Assembly (NCBI GenBank): GCA_902801245.1
Contig: CADCHW010000014.1
Coordinates: forward strand, 2,879-60,663
DNA from: an uncultured Ruminococcus sp.
Lineage (GTDB): Bacteria; Bacillota; Clostridia; Oscillospirales; Acutalibacteraceae
DNA length: 57,785 bases
Direction: 5' to 3'
In this document: in pieces, positions 16,397 to 24,869 of the stretch
Numbering within the stretch: the stretch's first letter is position 1
Layout: each line of letters opens with the position of its first letter
Position numbers and translations under genes: made by a program
Notes under the pieces: model-generated
Databases searched by the model: none
Seen by the model: the letters and a program-made list of their open reading frames with translations, nothing else
What the model was told of the DNA's origin: nothing

Positions 16397-18101
16397 TAAT
16401 ACGTTAAAGTGGTTGATAAGTGTTCCCAAGAAGAAAAATTTATATATCATAGTTTTAATGATAGTTCAGGCAATCACAAGTTTTTCCGGTGTATTTTATG
16501 CTTTGCTGCTGAGCAGAATAGTTGACAGTGCCGCCGAACATAATACCGAAGCTTTTTGGCATTACGTTATTTTGATTATTTCGCTTGTTGCGGTACAGCT
16601 TGGTTTGAGAGCCGTTATACGTTGGCTTGCGGAGCTTTCACATTCTACATTTGAAAATATATTTAAAGAACGACTTCTGAAAAATTTATTGGTAAAAGAT
16701 TTTGCTTCCGTGAACTCTGTTCATTCGGGTGAATGGCTCAACAGACTTACAAACGATACGGTAATTGTTGCAAACGGTTATGTTGATATTTTACCTGGTC
16801 TTACAGGTATGATAATAAAAATGGTCAGTGCGTTGATTATGATAACAGCAATTGACTACCGTTTTGCGTGTGTTATTGTCCCCGGGGGCATTCTGCTTGT
16901 CTTTTTGACGTATGCCTTTCGCAAGATTCTGAAAAAGCTGCATAAGAATGTTCAGGAAAATGACGGTAAGCTAAGAATATTTCTACAGGAGCATATCGGA
17001 AGTATGATGATAATTCGTTCCTTTGCCTCCGAAACTCAGACAGAGGAACAAGCAGTTGATTTGATGTCAAAACATCGAGCTGCACGAATGCGAAAAAATA
17101 TGTTTTCCAATTTCTGTAATATCGGATTCGGTGCAGCGATGAACGGTATGTACATTTTCGGAGTTTGTTATTGCGGTTACGGTATTTTGCGTGGAACAAT
17201 AACCTACGGAACTCTAACCGCTATGACACAGCTTATTGCTCAAATTCAATCTCCCTTTGCAAATATTACAGGTTACTTGCCTAAATATTATGCTATGACC
17301 GCCAGTGCCGAACGTCTTATGGAAATCGAGGATTTTGAAAACGACAGCGAAAGAACCGCTTTAAGTCTTACGGAAATTCAGAATTTTTATACCGAAAAAA
17401 TGAAATCGTTTGGCTTGAAAAATGCTGAATTTACATATTACCCTGCCGGTGACACTGTTAAGAATCTCACCAAAGAGAATATGCCTGTTGTTCTTAATGA
17501 TATTTCTCTTGAAATAGAAAAGGGGAAATACATAGCTTTCACAGGACACAGCGGCTGCGGAAAATCAACCGTTTTAAAATTGCTGATGTGTATTTATAAG
17601 CTTGACGGCGGTGAACGTTTTATAAGAGATATAAACGGAAAAAGCAATATTCTTTCACCGGAATGGCACAGACTTTTCGCCTATGTGCCGCAGGGAAATC
17701 AGCTTATGAGCGGTACTATTCGTGAAGTGGTGGCTTTTTCCGATAAATCAAAAGCCGAAAATGATGATAAAATTATGCAGGCACTGAAAATTGCTTGTGC
17801 ATATGAATTCATATCCGAGCTTGAAAACGGAATCAATACATTGCTGGGAGAGCGTGGTGCAGGCTTATCAGAGGGTCAAATGCAGAGAGTGGCGATTGCG
17901 AGAGCCGTTTTTTCGGAAAGTCCCGTTCTGTTGCTTGATGAAGCGACAAGTGCACTTGATGAACTCACCGAAAAACGTTTGCTTGAAAACCTGCGAAAAA
18001 TGACAGATAAAACAGTAGTAATTGTTACTCACCGACCTGCCGCACTTGAAATATGTGACAGTATCTATGAATTTACCGAAAAAGGAATAGTTAAGAGATA
18101 A
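16386..18101 (+). CDS. ABC exporter, fused membrane and ATPase domains, 571 aa
   Basis: The N-terminal half has about six membrane segments (from YIIVLMIVQAITSFSGVFYA onward) typical of type IV exporters. The nucleotide-binding half has Walker A GHSGCGKST (about 394-402), the Q-loop YVPQGNQLMSG, the signature LSEGQMQRVAIARA, Walker B VLLLDEATSALDE and the switch His in IVTHR. Such half-transporters dimerise and export lipids, drugs or peptides. The 11-base overlap with the HprK-like gene suggests a shared role, perhaps export of a peptide. There is no N-terminal C39 peptidase domain, so any leader peptide would be cut by another enzyme. Confidence 0.88.
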   Translation: MKNNNTLKWLISVPKKKNLYIIVLMIVQAITSFSGVFYALLLSRIVDSAAEHNTEAFWHYVILIISLVAVQLGLRAVIRWLAELSHSTFENIFKERLLKNLLVKDFASVNSVHSGEWLNRLTNDTVIVANGYVDILPGLTGMIIKMVSALIMITAIDYRFACVIVPGGILLVFLTYAFRKILKKLHKNVQENDGKLRIFLQEHIGSMMIIRSFASETQTEEQAVDLMSKHRAARMRKNMFSNFCNIGFGAAMNGMYIFGVCYCGYGILRGTITYGTLTAMTQLIAQIQSPFANITGYLPKYYAMTASAERLMEIEDFENDSERTALSLTEIQNFYTEKMKSFGLKNAEFTYYPAGDTVKNLTKENMPVVLNDISLEIEKGKYIAFTGHSGCGKSTVLKLLMCIYKLDGGERFIRDINGKSNILSPEWHRLFAYVPQGNQLMSGTIREVVAFSDKSKAENDDKIMQALKIACAYEFISELENGINTLLGERGAGLSEGQMQRVAIARAVFSESPVLLLDEATSALDELTEKRLLENLRKMTDKTVVIVTHRPAALEICDSIYEFTEKGIVKR

Positions 18102-18104
18102 AAC

Positions 18105-18155
18105 CAATGCCGTGCCGATATCGCTTTATTTGACATCAGCACAGCATTGTTTCTT
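18105..18155 (+). terminator. Imperfect hairpin and T-run after the ABC exporter
   Basis: CAATGC-C-GTGC (18105-18115) pairs with GCAC-A-GCATTG (18139-18149), followed by TTTCTTTTTTT. It lies between convergent genes and may serve both strands. Confidence 0.6.
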
Positions 18156-18164
18156 TTTTTATAT

Positions 18165-19007
18165 CTACTTGCAGCCGCAGCCACAGCCGCCGTTATTGTC
18201 ATCTCCCAAATCCGAAATATTCGGTGGGAAAAATTCCTCGGTCGGGAAATCTATTCTGCTGAACATCTCGCATGGGTCGTTGCTTGATTCTATGCACTCC
18301 TTTTCGGGTACGCAGAAATCATAAGCAGGAATGAGCATTTGTACGTTTCTCTCAATTTGAACAATCGTGAACAAACCAATAGTCACAAAGACAGTCTTTC
18401 CTCTGTCGGTCATTACAAATTCGCCGCCGAATTTTTTGCAAATACTTTCGGGAATTTGGCAGCACGGAACGCACAGCGGCGGACACTCTCTAAGTTCGGC
18501 AGCAAGACCTATCGGTGCGGCAACCTGAACGCTCGCTTTCGGAAGATTTCTCGATTCCTTTGAAAAATGACCGTGTTCACAATTTCTGTCGGAGCTGAAT
18601 ATCTGCACACTGCCCTCGCTGCCGTAAAGCACAACCTTTTTGGTCGATACAGTCATACCGCATACAGTTTCGGGACACGAGGCAGGTGTGGGGTAGACAT
18701 CAAGCTTTACCTCGAAGAAAAATGTCATCTCAACAGTGTAGAATCCACGGTGAAAAGGCACAGGCTCCAAGCCTATGTAAACAGTGATTACATCAACATC
18801 TTTCAGTCTGACATTGCACGCATTGTCGATTATCGGCTGAACACATTGCTGGAAGAAAACAGGGAGATTATCAAGACAATCCTTGTCGGCACAGGAATCG
18901 TAAATCCTCGAAGCATCGATACAAACCGACTCACCGCCGAATCTCTCGAAAGCTTCGGAGTTTTCCTCACACTCATTAATGTTCATAACATCGTTATTAT
19001 CCGGCAT
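18165..19007 (-). CDS. Cysteine-rich protein of unknown function, 280 aa
   Basis: The start at 19007 is chosen because GGAGG lies eight bases upstream; the ATG at 19022 overlaps that ribosome binding site and would add only MEDKI. About 18 cysteines are spread over the protein, several in CPPLCVPCC and CIESSNDPC patterns, and it ends GGCGCGCK. Between them are beta-strand-like stretches (VDVITVYIGLEPV, FYTVEMTFFFEVKL). There is no signal peptide or membrane segment. Conserved proteins of this layout occur in anaerobic Firmicutes; a metal-binding or spore-coat-like role is only a guess. It is monocistronic and convergent with the ABC exporter. Confidence 0.7.
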   Translation of the reverse strand: MPDNNDVMNINECEENSEAFERFGGESVCIDASRIYDSCADKDCLDNLPVFFQQCVQPIIDNACNVRLKDVDVITVYIGLEPVPFHRGFYTVEMTFFFEVKLDVYPTPASCPETVCGMTVSTKKVVLYGSEGSVQIFSSDRNCEHGHFSKESRNLPKASVQVAAPIGLAAELRECPPLCVPCCQIPESICKKFGGEFVMTDRGKTVFVTIGLFTIVQIERNVQMLIPAYDFCVPEKECIESSNDPCEMFSRIDFPTEEFFPPNISDLGDDNNGGCGCGCK

Positions 19008-19114
19008 TATTTTATCCTCCATTCATCATTAACTGATATTATATTATGGAGCAATTTGGATATTTGTTACAATTATCGAAAGAAAATTTTTACTGATGTA
19101 AATTGTTTGAATTG

Positions 19115-19143
19115 TTGCATTAAACGTAACAATGTGCTATAAT
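19115..19143 (+). promoter_or_regulatory. Promoter for the DMP19-like cassette
   Basis: TTGCAT (19115-19120), 17 bases, TATAAT (19138-19143), 32 bases before the ATG at 19176. It is divergent from the cysteine-rich gene. Confidence 0.65.
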
Positions 19144-19175
19144 TATATAAAAAGATAAAGAACGGAGAAACGATT

Positions 19176-19616
19176 ATGAAGTATTTAGAAAAACTGTTTA
19201 ATAAAGTTGAAACAGCCTCTGACGATGACCTAGAAATTGAAATCTTTAATTTCAGTTCGGAGATTTACAATATTCCAAATAAACCCGATTGTTTGACAAC
19301 ATTTTTTACAATAAGCTCGTGGTTAGGTATATCTGAAAGAGATGGTGTGTGGAACTTTTACGAAGCGACAGACAGTAAAGACATTAACATTACATTGACA
19401 TATCTTTCGGATAACGGATATCATAATCTGAAAGAAATTTTCGCAAAAGGTATTCACGATTATCAAAATGAAAAATATCGGGATAATTATGACTATCCCG
19501 AAGAGTGGCTTGATGAATCGGAAGAAATTGATGATTGGATAGACGAACACCGCCTTGACATTTGTAAGATGGAAAGGGAAATTCTTCTTGATAATAAATC
19601 ATATATTTTGAGGTGA
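19176..19616 (+). CDS. DMP19-like (DUF4375-type) acidic protein, 146 aa
   Basis: ACGGAGAAACG precedes the ATG. The middle of the protein (DGVWNFYEAT, LTYLSDNGYHNLKEIFAKGI) follows the DMP19/DUF4375 pattern of small acidic helical proteins that are common in toxin-immunity arrays and include a phage DNA-mimic founder. Net charge is strongly negative, with many Asp/Glu in the last 50 residues. Assignment is by pattern only. It heads a small cassette with two further short genes and has its own promoter. It may be an orphan immunity protein; no toxin gene is adjacent. Confidence 0.6.
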   Translation: MKYLEKLFNKVETASDDDLEIEIFNFSSEIYNIPNKPDCLTTFFTISSWLGISERDGVWNFYEATDSKDINITLTYLSDNGYHNLKEIFAKGIHDYQNEKYRDNYDYPEEWLDESEEIDDWIDEHRLDICKMEREILLDNKSYILR

Positions 19617-19622
19617 AAATAT

Positions 19623-19715
19623 ATGTCATTGACAAATTATCCATTTGTATTTTATGATAATGATGAAGATTTTCTGCAAGAAACGGATTGGAAGAAATCT
19701 TATGAAAGAACTTGA
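19623..19715 (+). CDS. 30-aa ORF between two immunity-like genes
   Basis: ATG at 19623 with GAGGTG seven bases upstream, giving MSLTNYPFVFYDNDEDFLQE and ten more residues. Its end overlaps the next start (19702) by 14 bases, so its translation could couple to the next gene, which lacks a strong ribosome binding site of its own. It may be the N-terminal remnant of a longer gene. It resembles nothing I recognise. Confidence 0.35.
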   Translation: MSLTNYPFVFYDNDEDFLQETDWKKSYERT

Positions 19716-20061
19716 TAAAATACTAACGGAACTGCATGTTCAAAAAATTGGCAGCGGATATATAGACTTAATCTGCCCTATAGAAAACATTAATGAATTT
19801 ATTAACAAAGTGAACGATTTGAATATAAGAATAACGGGTTTTACATGGTGGTGTCACGCAACTTCCAATCATGAAGCCTGCGGTATGGGCGGATCAAAAT
19901 GCACATATACAGACGGTTATTACAGTGAAATTCAGATAGGGCATACTATTGAGTTTGAAAATAACGAAGAAGTACGTAATTTTATTTTGAACGAATACCC
20001 GAAAAGTAAAGAGTATAAACCTTGCTATTGTCCGGGGTTTTGGCTTGATTTAGATGAATAA
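19702..20061 (+). CDS. Small protein with WWCHATSNHEACGMGG motif, 119 aa
   Basis: The start at 19702 (MKELDKIL) is chosen over the ATG at 19645, which would run in another frame through the 30-aa ORF and has no ribosome binding site. The centre reads TWWCHATSNHEACGMGG, rich in His and Cys, and CYCPG occurs near the end, so metal binding is possible. It is in one unit with the DMP19-like gene. The family is not recognised by name; genes of this size and setting are often polymorphic-toxin immunity proteins (inference). Confidence 0.6.
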   Translation: MKELDKILTELHVQKIGSGYIDLICPIENINEFINKVNDLNIRITGFTWWCHATSNHEACGMGGSKCTYTDGYYSEIQIGHTIEFENNEEVRNFILNEYPKSKEYKPCYCPGFWLDLDE

Positions 20062-20072
20062 ATCATAATAAA

Positions 20073-20099
20073 AGGAACTGCAATTTATATGCAGTTCCT
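20073..20099. terminator. Bidirectional terminator hairpin
   Basis: AGGAACTGCA (20073-20082) and TGCAGTTCCT (20090-20099) form a perfect 10-bp stem between convergent genes, with A-rich and T-rich sequence on either side. Confidence 0.75.
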
Positions 20100-20116
20100 A
20101 AATCTTTGTTAAAAAA

Positions 20117-21823
20117 TCACATCTCAACTTTCAATAAATTACGAACACCTTTTTTCTTACAAAGCGAGTAAAAACCAAATGCCATAAGTGCCGCCGATAC
20201 GAGAAGAAGCGACTGCAAAAATGCCACGGGCAAGAAATTCATCCAGAACAGAAAACGCATTAATGCACATAATGCAGCTGTAATTATCAAATCCAATCCC
20301 ATATTGTAAAATACATGATAATTGCCACGAAGAGCATTTACTTCATCTTCCCAGATTAATTTCGGGTTCATTGTGTCAATATATATTCCAAGGTATGTAG
20401 TAAATATAACCGAAAGAATACTCAGTATTACACAGTAAGCCGTAATCATAGGAGAAATACCGAAAATAATAAATGCCGTAATTATGTACACAATAAGACC
20501 CGCACCGCTGATTACAATGCTGACAAGAGCTTTACTGTTGATTTGTGTCATAAGGTCAACAGGGAGATATCTCATAATATCAAAATGACGTCCCTCTCTT
20601 GTAATTGCACTTGACGCAAGACAGTTGAGCGAAGTTAAAATAACCGAAATTCCGAAAACTAAAAGACTGACGTTTAAAACAGCCGATTGGTCACCGACTT
20701 TCAGCTTATCAACATATCCTCCGAGAATATCATTCTGTTTTTGCATTATGATAAACAGGTATATAAATATAGGCCAGATAAGATTAATTCCAACACAGTT
20801 TGAAAGATATGCAGGGGTTCTCACTAAAATCAAAATTTCCTTTTTGAAGTAAGACATAAGGTGTGAGGAGGACTTTATTTTCTTTCCGTAATTAATTTCC
20901 GATGCGGCTTTTTCTGTCTTGCCTTGACCTCCGTTCAGAGAAACTACAGCTTTAAAATAAAGCTTTGAGGCAACCAGAAGAACAATTCCTACACAAGCAG
21001 CATTCACTAAAATGTAAAGTAAAAGAGATACGATACTTCCCGAAGCCGCCGAAGTAAGAAGCGGAACATTAAAGAATATAATATCCAATATATGAACAAG
21101 AGAAATATCATCTTTAAGAAGCTGTTCTACAAATAAATTTGTGTCAAAACCGTTTGAAAGATTAAGGCACAGTACAAGCACAATAAGAATTATAATAGTT
21201 GAAAATGCCGTAATTTTACTTACTCTGTCCTTATTTTTCAGAAATTTTGAAAAATACATTACAATCATACATATTACGGCACAATAACTAATAGGAACAA
21301 TAGGAAAAGTTACAACTCCTATTATAGAAGAAATTATTCCTATAATATTAATTCCCGGCATAGGTGCATATCCTATCAAAAATCCGACCAATGCACTGAA
21401 AACAAGTATACATTCCATAACATTTTCGGAAAGCATTGTTGCGGTAAGCTTTGCACCTACAATTTTCATAGGGGAAATGGGCAGAGGCAGCAGATAATCG
21501 AGGTCGCTTGAAAAATAAAATACACTCATAACAACATTGAAACCAAATACCATTGAAAATACAGCAACAATGTGAAGCATTATTGCCAAACCGCCCCCAA
21601 CAGAACCCGATTCGCCTAAATTCACCATACCGATTAGTCCGCTTGTCAGCGAATAAACTAAAAATCCTACAAACAACGACACCGGAATGAAAATAAAACA
21701 TACTATCAATATTGACATAACAACAGCAAATGCCTTACTTTTCATTTTCTCGTTCATAGCAGGCTCAACCGATGATGACGTGATTTTAACAAGCTGCATA
21801 AATACATCCATATTTGCCACCAC
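20117..21823 (-). CDS. ABC-2 type transporter permease, 568 aa
   Basis: A polytopic protein with about 12 hydrophobic segments (for example SILIVCFIFIPVSLFVGFLV near the start and ITAALCALMRFLFWM near the end). DLDYLLPLPISPMKIVGAKL (about residues 108-127) is typical of large permeases of the ABC-2 family whose partner ATPase is encoded just upstream. Only three bases separate it from that gene. The substrate is unknown; related Firmicute systems export lipids or peptides or respond to cell-envelope stress. It starts ATG with GGTGG upstream. Confidence 0.8.
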   Translation of the reverse strand: MVANMDVFMQLVKITSSSVEPAMNEKMKSKAFAVVMSILIVCFIFIPVSLFVGFLVYSLTSGLIGMVNLGESGSVGGGLAIMLHIVAVFSMVFGFNVVMSVFYFSSDLDYLLPLPISPMKIVGAKLTATMLSENVMECILVFSALVGFLIGYAPMPGINIIGIISSIIGVVTFPIVPISYCAVICMIVMYFSKFLKNKDRVSKITAFSTIIILIVLVLCLNLSNGFDTNLFVEQLLKDDISLVHILDIIFFNVPLLTSAASGSIVSLLLYILVNAACVGIVLLVASKLYFKAVVSLNGGQGKTEKAASEINYGKKIKSSSHLMSYFKKEILILVRTPAYLSNCVGINLIWPIFIYLFIIMQKQNDILGGYVDKLKVGDQSAVLNVSLLVFGISVILTSLNCLASSAITREGRHFDIMRYLPVDLMTQINSKALVSIVISGAGLIVYIITAFIIFGISPMITAYCVILSILSVIFTTYLGIYIDTMNPKLIWEDEVNALRGNYHVFYNMGLDLIITAALCALMRFLFWMNFLPVAFLQSLLLVSAALMAFGFYSLCKKKGVRNLLKVEM

Positions 21824-21826
21824 CTA

Positions 21827-22549
21827 TTACTTTTTATCCGTAAGCTCAAGGAATATATCCTCAAGGTTCTTGTCCTTGTTCTTCTTTTCAAGCTGTTCAA
21901 GAGTACCGTCATAAAGCTTTTTGCCTTTTTTAATGATTACAACCTTGTCACAAAGCTTTTCGGCAACTTCCAGAACATGTGTTGAGAAAAATACACTCTT
22001 ACCGCTCTGAGTGTGTTCTTTCATCATCTGTTTCAGCTCAAAAGCCGATTTTGGGTCAAGTCCCGTCATAGGCTCATCGAGAATCCAGACCTCAGGCTTA
22101 TGAAGCAGTGCTGCAATTACCATAAGCTTTTGACGCATACCGTGCGAATAGCTGAGAATCTGAGAGTTAAGAGCCGAGGTCAGCTCAAAACGTTCCGCAA
22201 GCTCGTCAATTGTCTTTTTTCTGTCATCAACAGGAACTTTGTAAACATCACCGATAAAATTCAGAAATTCAATACCCTTTAATCTTAAGAAAATATCGGG
22301 ATTATCGGGTATATATCCGATAGAAGCTTTAGCTTTCAGCGGTTCTTTAGATACGTCAAAGCCGTTCACCGTAATAGTACCCTTATCGGGAACGAGTACA
22401 CCGGAAAGCAACTTAATAGTCGTAGTTTTACCCGAACCGTTTGGACCGATAAATCCGACCAATTCACCCTTTCCAACTGTAAAATTCAGATTGTCAAGTG
22501 CTTTGACATTACCATTGTAAGTCTTGCTGACATTTTTAAATTCAATCAT
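21827..22549 (-). CDS. ABC transporter ATP-binding protein, 240 aa
   Basis: The usual NBD motifs are present: Walker A GPNGSGKTTT (about 35-44), the signature YSHGMRQKL (about 132-140), Walker B VWILDEPMTGLDP and the switch His in FFSTHVLE. The family is the CcmA/YtrB-like group that works with ABC-2 permeases. GGAGGTG lies seven bases before the ATG. It forms a two-gene operon with the permease downstream and is divergent from the moxR operon. Confidence 0.9.
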   Translation of the reverse strand: MIEFKNVSKTYNGNVKALDNLNFTVGKGELVGFIGPNGSGKTTTIKLLSGVLVPDKGTITVNGFDVSKEPLKAKASIGYIPDNPDIFLRLKGIEFLNFIGDVYKVPVDDRKKTIDELAERFELTSALNSQILSYSHGMRQKLMVIAALLHKPEVWILDEPMTGLDPKSAFELKQMMKEHTQSGKSVFFSTHVLEVAEKLCDKVVIIKKGKKLYDGTLEQLEKKNKDKNLEDIFLELTDKK

Positions 22550-22571
22550 TGAAACACCTCCGTGTTAAAAT

Positions 22572-22587
22572 CTGTATAAAAATACAG
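22572..22587. promoter_or_regulatory. Operator-like inverted repeat
   Basis: CTGTAT-AAAA-ATACAG, a perfect 16-base dyad placed between the -10 box and the ribosome binding site of the ABC transporter operon. It is the right size for a dimeric repressor site (GntR/YtrA-type regulators often control such transporters), but no regulator gene is adjacent. Confidence 0.35.
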
Positions 22588-22598
22588 TTCTTTTAATG

Positions 22599-22627
22599 AT
22601 TATACTATATTTTTTTACAATAATCAA
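22599..22627 (-). promoter_or_regulatory. Promoter of the ABC-2 transporter operon
   Basis: On the minus strand TTGATT (22622-22627), 17 bases, TATAAT (22599-22604). Confidence 0.6.
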
Positions 22628-22713
22628 TCTTTTTGATGAAATTAATTAAAAAATTTTATGTGATTACAAAATTTAAAACAAATTGTAAAATTAAGTATAT
22701 TTTAATATATTAG

Positions 22714-22743
22714 TTGAAATCGGTATGCAAATCGTGCTATAAT
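22714..22743 (+). promoter_or_regulatory. Promoter of the moxR-DUF58-transglutaminase operon
   Basis: TTGAAA (22714-22719), 18 bases, TATAAT (22738-22743), 47 bases before the moxR ATG. Confidence 0.65.
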
Positions 22744-22790
22744 GTATAAGTATGAGATTGAAACGAAATGTTTGGAGGACTTATTAATTT

Positions 22791-23723
22791 ATGAAACAAG
22801 CCGCAAAAATAATTAAAGAAGTTAAAAAAGCCGTTATCGGCAAGGACGATATACTTGTTAAGGTTATGGAAGTAATACTTTCGGGCGGAAATATTCTTAT
22901 TGAGGATATACCCGGTGTAGGTAAAACTACAATGGCACTTGCCTTTTCCAAGGCAATGCAGCTCGACTGCAAGCGTGTACAGTTTACTCCCGACGTTATG
23001 CCGTCCGATATAACGGGCTTTTCGATATATAATAAAGCAACAGGCAAATTTGAATACAGAGAGGGTGCAGGTCTTTGTAATCTTCTCCTTGCCGATGAAA
23101 TAAACAGAACTTCCAGTAAAACTCAGTCGGCACTTCTGGAGCTTATGGAGGAGCATGCCGTTACCGTTGACGGTGTTACTCACAAATGCCCGACACCGCA
23201 TATGGTTATTGCAACACAGAACCACGTTGGCACAGCCGGTGCTTTGCCTCTTCCGGAATCTCAAATGGATAGATTTACAGTAAGGCTCACAATGGGTTAT
23301 CCGAAAGTCGAAGATGAGATTATGCTGTTGAGGGATAGACAAGGTGTGAATCCTCTCGACAACGTTGAAGCAGTCGCTACGGCTTACGATATTATAGAAA
23401 TGAAGCAAAAAGTCGAAAATGTTTACAGACACGATGAAATTTTTTCGTATATTGCAAGGCTTATGAAAGCAACTCGTGAGAATGATTTTATCAAAATAGG
23501 AGTTAGTCCCCGAGGAGCTTTGGCATTGTCCAATATGTCGGCGGCTTGTGCGTTTTTGCATAAACGTGATTATGTTATCCCCGAGGATATCAAGCAGGTT
23601 TTTGTTGATGTTTGTGCTCACAGGCTTGTAATGAATCCGCAGGCAAGGATTTCAAATGTTTCAAGCAGCGATGTTCTTGAAGATATTCTTCTTCGAGTTC
23701 CCGAACCGACAATCAGAGGTTAA
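22791..23723 (+). CDS. MoxR-family AAA+ ATPase, 310 aa
   Basis: Walker A IEDIPGVGKTTMA (about residues 37-49), Walker B LLLADEINR (about 96-104) and sensor 1 IATQN are in the MoxR arrangement, and the length matches the family (about 310-330 aa). The ribosome binding site TGGAGG lies 12 bases from the ATG. MoxR ATPases act as chaperones for a partner, usually the DUF58 protein encoded next, as here. The operon ends with a transglutaminase-like membrane protein, the standard three-gene set in Firmicutes. Confidence 0.9.
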   Translation: MKQAAKIIKEVKKAVIGKDDILVKVMEVILSGGNILIEDIPGVGKTTMALAFSKAMQLDCKRVQFTPDVMPSDITGFSIYNKATGKFEYREGAGLCNLLLADEINRTSSKTQSALLELMEEHAVTVDGVTHKCPTPHMVIATQNHVGTAGALPLPESQMDRFTVRLTMGYPKVEDEIMLLRDRQGVNPLDNVEAVATAYDIIEMKQKVENVYRHDEIFSYIARLMKATRENDFIKIGVSPRGALALSNMSAACAFLHKRDYVIPEDIKQVFVDVCAHRLVMNPQARISNVSSSDVLEDILLRVPEPTIRG

Positions 23724-23726
23724 GCT

Positions 23727-24842
23727 ATGGTAAAAAGCAGAATTTTTTATGTTATTGGTCTTATAGGTCTTTCTCTTTTCTATATATACTGCAATTCATA
23801 TACTCCGCTTGCCATACTTATAGTTTTCATCTCATTGACAATTTTCGGTATATTTGAAGCGATTTTTTCTGTTAGAAAAATTTCTCTCGATATAAAACCT
23901 ACTCACCCTTTTTCCACTCAGCGAATCGACCAACAGGCTGAATTTTGTGTTACAATACACAATAATTCTATTTTTCCGATATCTGCCGTTACATTTGAAG
24001 TTGAATTTCAGGATATGTCCGATGACGGAGTTGTCAACAGAAAAATAAAAACCCCTGTTGCGGCTAAGGAGAATAAAAGTGTTCATACAGTTGTTGCAAC
24101 CTCCCATTCGGCTTATATAGAATGCAGAGTGAAAAAGCCAAGAGTTTACGATGCTTTCGGTTTGTTTCATTTTAGGATAAAAAATGTTTCCGATAAAGCT
24201 AAACTTTTGATTGCTCCCGTTATGGCGGAAGACGATTTTCTCAAGGGAAATCAGAATATTTATATAATTGACAGTGACAAATATTCCGAAACTCAAAAAG
24301 GTGACGATTCTTCTCAGGTGTTTGAAGTTAGAAATTATACTCCGGGTGACGACATCAGACGTATTCATTGGCGGTTAAGCTCCAAGCAGGACGAGCTTAT
24401 AGTTAAAGAGTACAGTAAACCTATTGACGAAGATTGTATTGTTATGCTTGAAACAGGAATAGGCAGTGCAGATTCTGAGGAAAGGAAATTCAGGGCGGAC
24501 GGTATGCTGTCTGTGTTTATGAAGCTTTCGTTTCAGCTTATCGAAAACGAGCAGGCATTTTCGGTTTATTGGTATTCCGAAACGGCAAAAAGTCTTGTTT
24601 CGTTTGACGTGAAAACCTTTGACGATGTTGCACCTATTGTTGAAAAATTTCTTTCGGAAAAATTTACGGTTAAGAAAAATGTTACGTACATTATGAGTGA
24701 AGAGGAACGTTTACAAGCTTTGGATAAACAAATTTACTATTTGTATAACTCAACATTTTGCGACAGCGATATTATAACATATCAGCTGGATAACAGATAC
24801 TGTTCCATAGATACAGCAGAAGTTCAGCTTCATAAACAATAA
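23727..24842 (+). CDS. DUF58-domain membrane protein, 371 aa
   Basis: Two N-terminal membrane segments (residues 5-45) are followed by a beta-rich region and the DUF58 signature YTPGDDIRRIHWRLSSKQDE (about 205-224). A VWA-like fold extends to the C-terminus. It starts three bases after moxR. DUF58 proteins are the usual clients of MoxR ATPases; their biochemical role is not settled. Confidence 0.85.
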   Translation: MVKSRIFYVIGLIGLSLFYIYCNSYTPLAILIVFISLTIFGIFEAIFSVRKISLDIKPTHPFSTQRIDQQAEFCVTIHNNSIFPISAVTFEVEFQDMSDDGVVNRKIKTPVAAKENKSVHTVVATSHSAYIECRVKKPRVYDAFGLFHFRIKNVSDKAKLLIAPVMAEDDFLKGNQNIYIIDSDKYSETQKGDDSSQVFEVRNYTPGDDIRRIHWRLSSKQDELIVKEYSKPIDEDCIVMLETGIGSADSEERKFRADGMLSVFMKLSFQLIENEQAFSVYWYSETAKSLVSFDVKTFDDVAPIVEKFLSEKFTVKKNVTYIMSEEERLQALDKQIYYLYNSTFCDSDIITYQLDNRYCSIDTAEVQLHKQ

Positions 24843-24869
24843 AAATGTGTTTACAGGAGGTGGAATTTT

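Noticed and set aside
22737-23621. 294-codon minus-strand frame over the moxR gene
   Set aside because: Antisense of the MoxR coding frame; no family pattern.
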